Source of the DNA: a virus
DNA length: 32,703 nucleotides
IMG/VR virus record: IMGVR_UViG_3300032334_001134
Coordinates: 1 to 32,703 of that record
Reading direction: 5' to 3' (one strand)
Every line of letters starts with the position of its first letter. The stretch's first letter is position 1. This document shows, piece by piece, positions 29,247 through 32,703 of the stretch. The position numbers and the translations under genes are program-made. Under the pieces are notes generated by a model. It was not told where the DNA came from. It saw only the letters and a list, made by a program, of their open reading frames with translations, and did not search any database.

Positions 29247-32200
29247 ATGAAAGAACAAGATTTTGGGGCAATACTATTTGGTCCTGCGCCCGCCGCTGCC
29301 CCTGCCGAAAAAGATTTCGGTTCGATTTTATTTGGTCTCAAAAAACCACCTGTCCAAGAACAAGAACAGGGGCCAAAAGTACTTTCGCAAGAAGATGATT
29401 CTTCTGATTTTTTCCGGGCCATAAAAAACGCTATCCCCCAAAACAAAGAGATTATTGGGGGGTCTGAGCTATTTACGGGTCTTGCTCTTCAAAAACTTGG
29501 CGCTGAAGAAACTGGACGGGGATTAGTCAAGTCTGGTGTTGAGCGTATCGGTCGGGCTGAAAAAGAAACTGTAAGTAAAAAGTCTGATGAATTTACCGAA
29601 GCCCTCAAGATGGGTATCGGCACTCTGCTTACCGACTGGCTTCCATATCAGATTGGTTCTGGGGTGGCTAACGTAGGGGAAACCCTAGCGTTTATGGCTG
29701 CTGGCGCGGGGCTTGGTGCTGCTACCGGCGCTGGTGTTGCTGCAATTCCCGGTGCGGTTACTAGCCTAGTATCCAAAACTATGCTCAAGCAGGGCATCAG
29801 GGAGATGGCCGAAAAGGTCGCTAAAGAACAAGGCGTAGAACAAGCTAAAAAGTTTATTAATGATGAGAGCAAAAAAGCTCTCATTAAAGAAGTCGCTAAA
29901 ATTGGATCAGTTGAAGCCGCAGTAGCGCAAGCAGGTCTGCATGGCACAGGTGAAGTTAGTAGCCGTGCGCTGCAAGAAGCACAAAAACGTGGCGAAACTG
30001 CCGAAGATCTTGAGATTGGACGCCTCGCTCCCGCTGCAATTGTACATGCCGTAGCAGATTACTTTGTTAATAAAGTTGGAGTAAATGCTCTTAAGGTTAA
30101 CGAAAAAGCTGCTAGTTCGTTTAAAGAAGGTCTGATTCCTTTAGTCACAGAAATTGCTAAACGTATTGGCACAACGGGAATTAAAGAACTCCCCGGCGAA
30201 GAAATTCAAACTCTTGCCGAACGCGCTGGCGCTAAACTTTCGTGGGCTGATGCCGAAGCACTAAAAGAATACATCAATACCGCCGCTGCTTCGATGGGTA
30301 TGGCAGTTGTTCCCGGTGGTGTAGGCGGTGCGCGTTCGTATTACACCAACAAAAACACTGCCCTAGAATTAAAATACGTAGAGGAAGAACGAAAAGCTAA
30401 AGAAGAAGCTGATGCTAAAGCCGCCGCTAAAGCCGCCGCTGAAGCTGCCAAAGCCGCAAAAACTACTGGTGCTCCCCCCGCTGCTGGAGCCGCGCCTATT
30501 ACTCCCGGTGCTCCTCCCGTAGCGCCTTCTGGAGGCGCGTTAAGTAATGCTGCCAACTTCAATGCGCTAGTCAACGCTACGCCCGGAGCCGCGACTACTA
30601 CAACTACTGCGCCTCCAACCGGGACTACGCCTCCACCAACCGGGGCTGCGCCTGCTAGTTCTCAGCAAGAAGCAGCGGTTTCTTTGCTCAATACGCTGGC
30701 AACTAAACCTGATACTTTCACGCCTGTAGAACTGAGCCAACGGTTAAGCGAGTTAGGCAAGAATTTAGGTATAACGCCTGACCCTGCGGTAGTTAATAGC
30801 ATCGGACCTAGAAGAGCCGGACTCATGGCACTTGGTGATTACCTCACCGCCAATAACATTCAGTTCCCAGAACTGCAACCGATCTTAGACACACTGCCGA
30901 AATCTGGAAGAGAGATTAAATTAGAAGAGCAAGCACAAAAGGCCGCTGATAAAGCCGCCGCTGATGCTCAGAAAGCTGCGGACAAAGCCGCAAAGGACGC
31001 ACAAAAGGCTGCTGATAAAGCTGCAAAAGATGCAGCAAAAGCCGCTAAAGCTTCAACTCCTCCGGCTACTCCTGCTGCGGTTACTCCTGACGCCGTTGCC
31101 AACGCAATGATTTACATCAACAGTGTTGATGCTGGGACTGCGCTCAAACAAACTGAAATTCGACAAGTAGCAACGGCACTTGGTTTGCCAATAAAAGTTG
31201 GATCAAATGTAGCGTCTTTTGAAACCCTTAAAAATTTCGTTGCGGGGCTAGATCCCAACCTACATACCCAAGCTTTTGAAATTATCCAACAGCGATCTGG
31301 AGCACCAAGTGGCACTACAGGAACTAACGCGCCCTCAGTTGGAACAAGCCCTAGCGTGGCTACACAGCCCGGTGCAGGACCCGCCACCCAAGGAGCTACC
31401 GCCCCTAACGCAAACGGAGTGGGAAATGCTCCATCAGGCACTACAGCAACTAATGTTGGAAAAGGAACTCAACCCACTTCAGTAAAAAGTGAAGTAGAAC
31501 TACTAGCGGAAGAACAAGCGGCTGATTTAGCAGAACCAAAAACAGCAGAAGGCCCCGCGCCAAAGCTTTATGCTCCGCTGGCTAGTAGAGAAGATTTGGC
31601 TGACGTTGATTCCACTTTAGCTGATGAAATTTTTGCCGGACGCCAAGACTTTTTCCAACTTATTGATTCTGAGCTAGAGAAACTAGACCCCAATGAAAAA
31701 TTAATTTCTTCTCGGAAAAGATCACTGCAACGTCTCGAAGCAAGTGCGGAGGTAGAGCTAACCCAAGACCCAAGGGAATCCGAAGGTCCTGTCTTGTATC
31801 AACAAGGCGCGTTGTTTCCAACGTCTAGGGTAGACAAAGCTCAAACCCAAGATGAGGCTAAAGCCGCATTCAATGCTGCGCTTGCTAAAGCCAAAGAAGC
31901 ACGGGACCAGTACGAAAAGAGTTTGGCTAGTGCAACTAGTCTTAAAGGCGTAGCCAAAAACTTCATCAATAACTTTGTAGGAGCATCTCTAAGCCGTAAT
32001 ACGGACCCTTATTCTTTCATGACTAGGCAGGAGCCGATTTACCCGTCTCCCGAAGTTGAAAGAAATTATCGGCACATGCAACGGTATGAGGATCTCCTCA
32101 ATAGAGAACTGCAAGCTTATTACAACAAGTTTGGTGAATACCCGAATCTCACTGGTGAACAAACCCAAAAGACCGTAATCTCTGCGAAGCAAACTGGGGC

Positions 32201-32703
32201 CAAAGGGAGCGTATTTAATCCTAGGATTGAAGCTGCTACTTATCAACCAAACGAACCGTTAGGCCAAAGACAGCGATCTATTTTTGACCCGCGTCGCTGG
32301 CAACCATATTTTCCCGGCGCTCGGACGGAAGGCGAAAACCGCCAGATCGGGATAACCCTCGCTCGTCAATTAGAAGAGCGGGAAGAAGAGGATCGTTTAA
32401 GTAAACTTGAAGAAGCCAAAGCTAAGCGCGAAAAACTAAAACCAAACGAAAGTTGGACTCCGCTGGGTACTCCAGCGGTTAGGGATCTGTATAATCAGAT
32501 TAGTAAAGAACAACAAGCCGAAGCCGAAACCCACAATAAGCGGGTTGAAGAACTTGAAGCTGAGCATGAGAAGCTTGAAGAAGAGCATTCAAAAGCTGAA
32601 AACCTAACTGTTACTCTAGAAAGAAAAATAGCTCAAGCTAAAAAAGATAAAAATGAAGAGCTTGTAAAGCAATTAGACGCAGAGCATTATGCTGCTCTAA
32701 ATA
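29247..32703 (+). CDS. Giant virion / polyvalent-type protein (3' partial)
   Basis: The ATG at 29247 (AAGG upstream) opens a frame that stays open to the last base, at least 1152 residues, so the 3' end lies outside the window. The N-terminus has two copies of a short motif, DFGAILFG and DFGSILFG. Residues about 133-176 are hydrophobic and Gly/Ala-rich (GETLAFMAAGAGLGAATGAG). Two Lys/Ala-rich linkers (about 382-406 and 558-602) flank a helical domain near 472-540; a second helical domain lies near 617-670. After about 1042 a long charged coiled coil begins (RVEELEAEHEKLEEEHSKAE). I associate this plan with large polyvalent or ejection proteins of podoviruses, often with enzyme domains further on. 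No catalytic motif in the visible part. Confidence 0.78.
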   Translation, partial: MKEQDFGAILFGPAPAAAPAEKDFGSILFGLKKPPVQEQEQGPKVLSQEDDSSDFFRAIKNAIPQNKEIIGGSELFTGLALQKLGAEETGRGLVKSGVERIGRAEKETVSKKSDEFTEALKMGIGTLLTDWLPYQIGSGVANVGETLAFMAAGAGLGAATGAGVAAIPGAVTSLVSKTMLKQGIREMAEKVAKEQGVEQAKKFINDESKKALIKEVAKIGSVEAAVAQAGLHGTGEVSSRALQEAQKRGETAEDLEIGRLAPAAIVHAVADYFVNKVGVNALKVNEKAASSFKEGLIPLVTEIAKRIGTTGIKELPGEEIQTLAERAGAKLSWADAEALKEYINTAAASMGMAVVPGGVGGARSYYTNKNTALELKYVEEERKAKEEADAKAAAKAAAEAAKAAKTTGAPPAAGAAPITPGAPPVAPSGGALSNAANFNALVNATPGAATTTTTAPPTGTTPPPTGAAPASSQQEAAVSLLNTLATKPDTFTPVELSQRLSELGKNLGITPDPAVVNSIGPRRAGLMALGDYLTANNIQFPELQPILDTLPKSGREIKLEEQAQKAADKAAADAQKAADKAAKDAQKAADKAAKDAAKAAKASTPPATPAAVTPDAVANAMIYINSVDAGTALKQTEIRQVATALGLPIKVGSNVASFETLKNFVAGLDPNLHTQAFEIIQQRSGAPSGTTGTNAPSVGTSPSVATQPGAGPATQGATAPNANGVGNAPSGTTATNVGKGTQPTSVKSEVELLAEEQAADLAEPKTAEGPAPKLYAPLASREDLADVDSTLADEIFAGRQDFFQLIDSELEKLDPNEKLISSRKRSLQRLEASAEVELTQDPRESEGPVLYQQGALFPTSRVDKAQTQDEAKAAFNAALAKAKEARDQYEKSLASATSLKGVAKNFINNFVGASLSRNTDPYSFMTRQEPIYPSPEVERNYRHMQRYEDLLNRELQAYYNKFGEYPNLTGEQTQKTVISAKQTGAKGSVFNPRIEAATYQPNEPLGQRQRSIFDPRRWQPYFPGARTEGENRQIGITLARQLEEREEEDRLSKLEEAKAKREKLKPNESWTPLGTPAVRDLYNQISKEQQAEAETHNKRVEELEAEHEKLEEEHSKAENLTVTLERKIAQAKKDKNEELVKQLDAEHYAALN

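Overview
The window looks like part of the genome of a tailed bacteriophage (Caudoviricetes) with a short, podovirus-like tail. All supportable genes lie on the + strand. They are packed with TAATG, ATGA, GTGA or 8-base overlaps, and almost every product is a virion or lysis protein. Both edges cut through genes: the portal gene enters from the left, and a protein of more than 1150 residues runs off the right. I see no terminase, replication gene, integrase, tRNA, CRISPR array or insertion sequence. There is also no tape-measure or sheath gene. A P22-like portal, T7/P22-like connector proteins, an acetyltransferase-like protein and very large Gln/Ala-rich proteins point to a podovirus layout. 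Related gene sets are familiar from uncultured aquatic phages, but the host cannot be named from this sequence.

Layout. (1) 1-5583, head module: portal, a small helical protein, a GroES-like co-chaperonin, scaffold, a conserved small protein, a virion protein carrying a beta insertion, and the major capsid protein, closed by a strong terminator (5589-5616). (2) 5584-8727, after a 140-base leader with an inverted repeat: two small beta-rich virion proteins, a DUF6321-like protein, a membrane/coiled-coil protein, and Lys/Gly-rich and Gln-rich proteins. (3) 8727-11178, connector module: two adaptor-like proteins around a zinc-ribbon protein and two more Lys/Gly-rich small proteins. (4) 11179-17864, tail fibre/adhesin module: a duplicated beta protein, a protein with about 20 copies of a short repeat, a fibre with a duplicated 65-residue unit, a duplicated beta protein, a polyglycine-rich adhesin and a small companion. 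(5) 17880-18828: a 58-residue basic protein, a very acidic 76-residue protein in what may be its own transcription unit with a terminator, and an endonuclease VII-like nuclease. (6) 18815-20224, lysis cassette: two small membrane/coiled-coil proteins, a GH108-type endolysin and a three-helix holin. (7) 20224-32703, tail and probable ejection proteins: a large tail/stabilisation protein, a small protein, a cupin, an Ala/Pro-rich protein, a GNAT-like protein, a 1301-residue Gln/Ala-rich protein and the truncated giant protein.

The genes form one assembly-to-lysis programme. Scaffold and co-chaperonin help build the head around the portal, connectors close it, fibres and adhesins bind the host, the large right-hand proteins may be ejected with the DNA, and the lysis cassette releases progeny. 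Three features seem least described: short Gly-Gly motifs shared by otherwise unrelated proteins, three different small beta modules inserted into three core virion proteins, and the isolated acidic gene at 18122.
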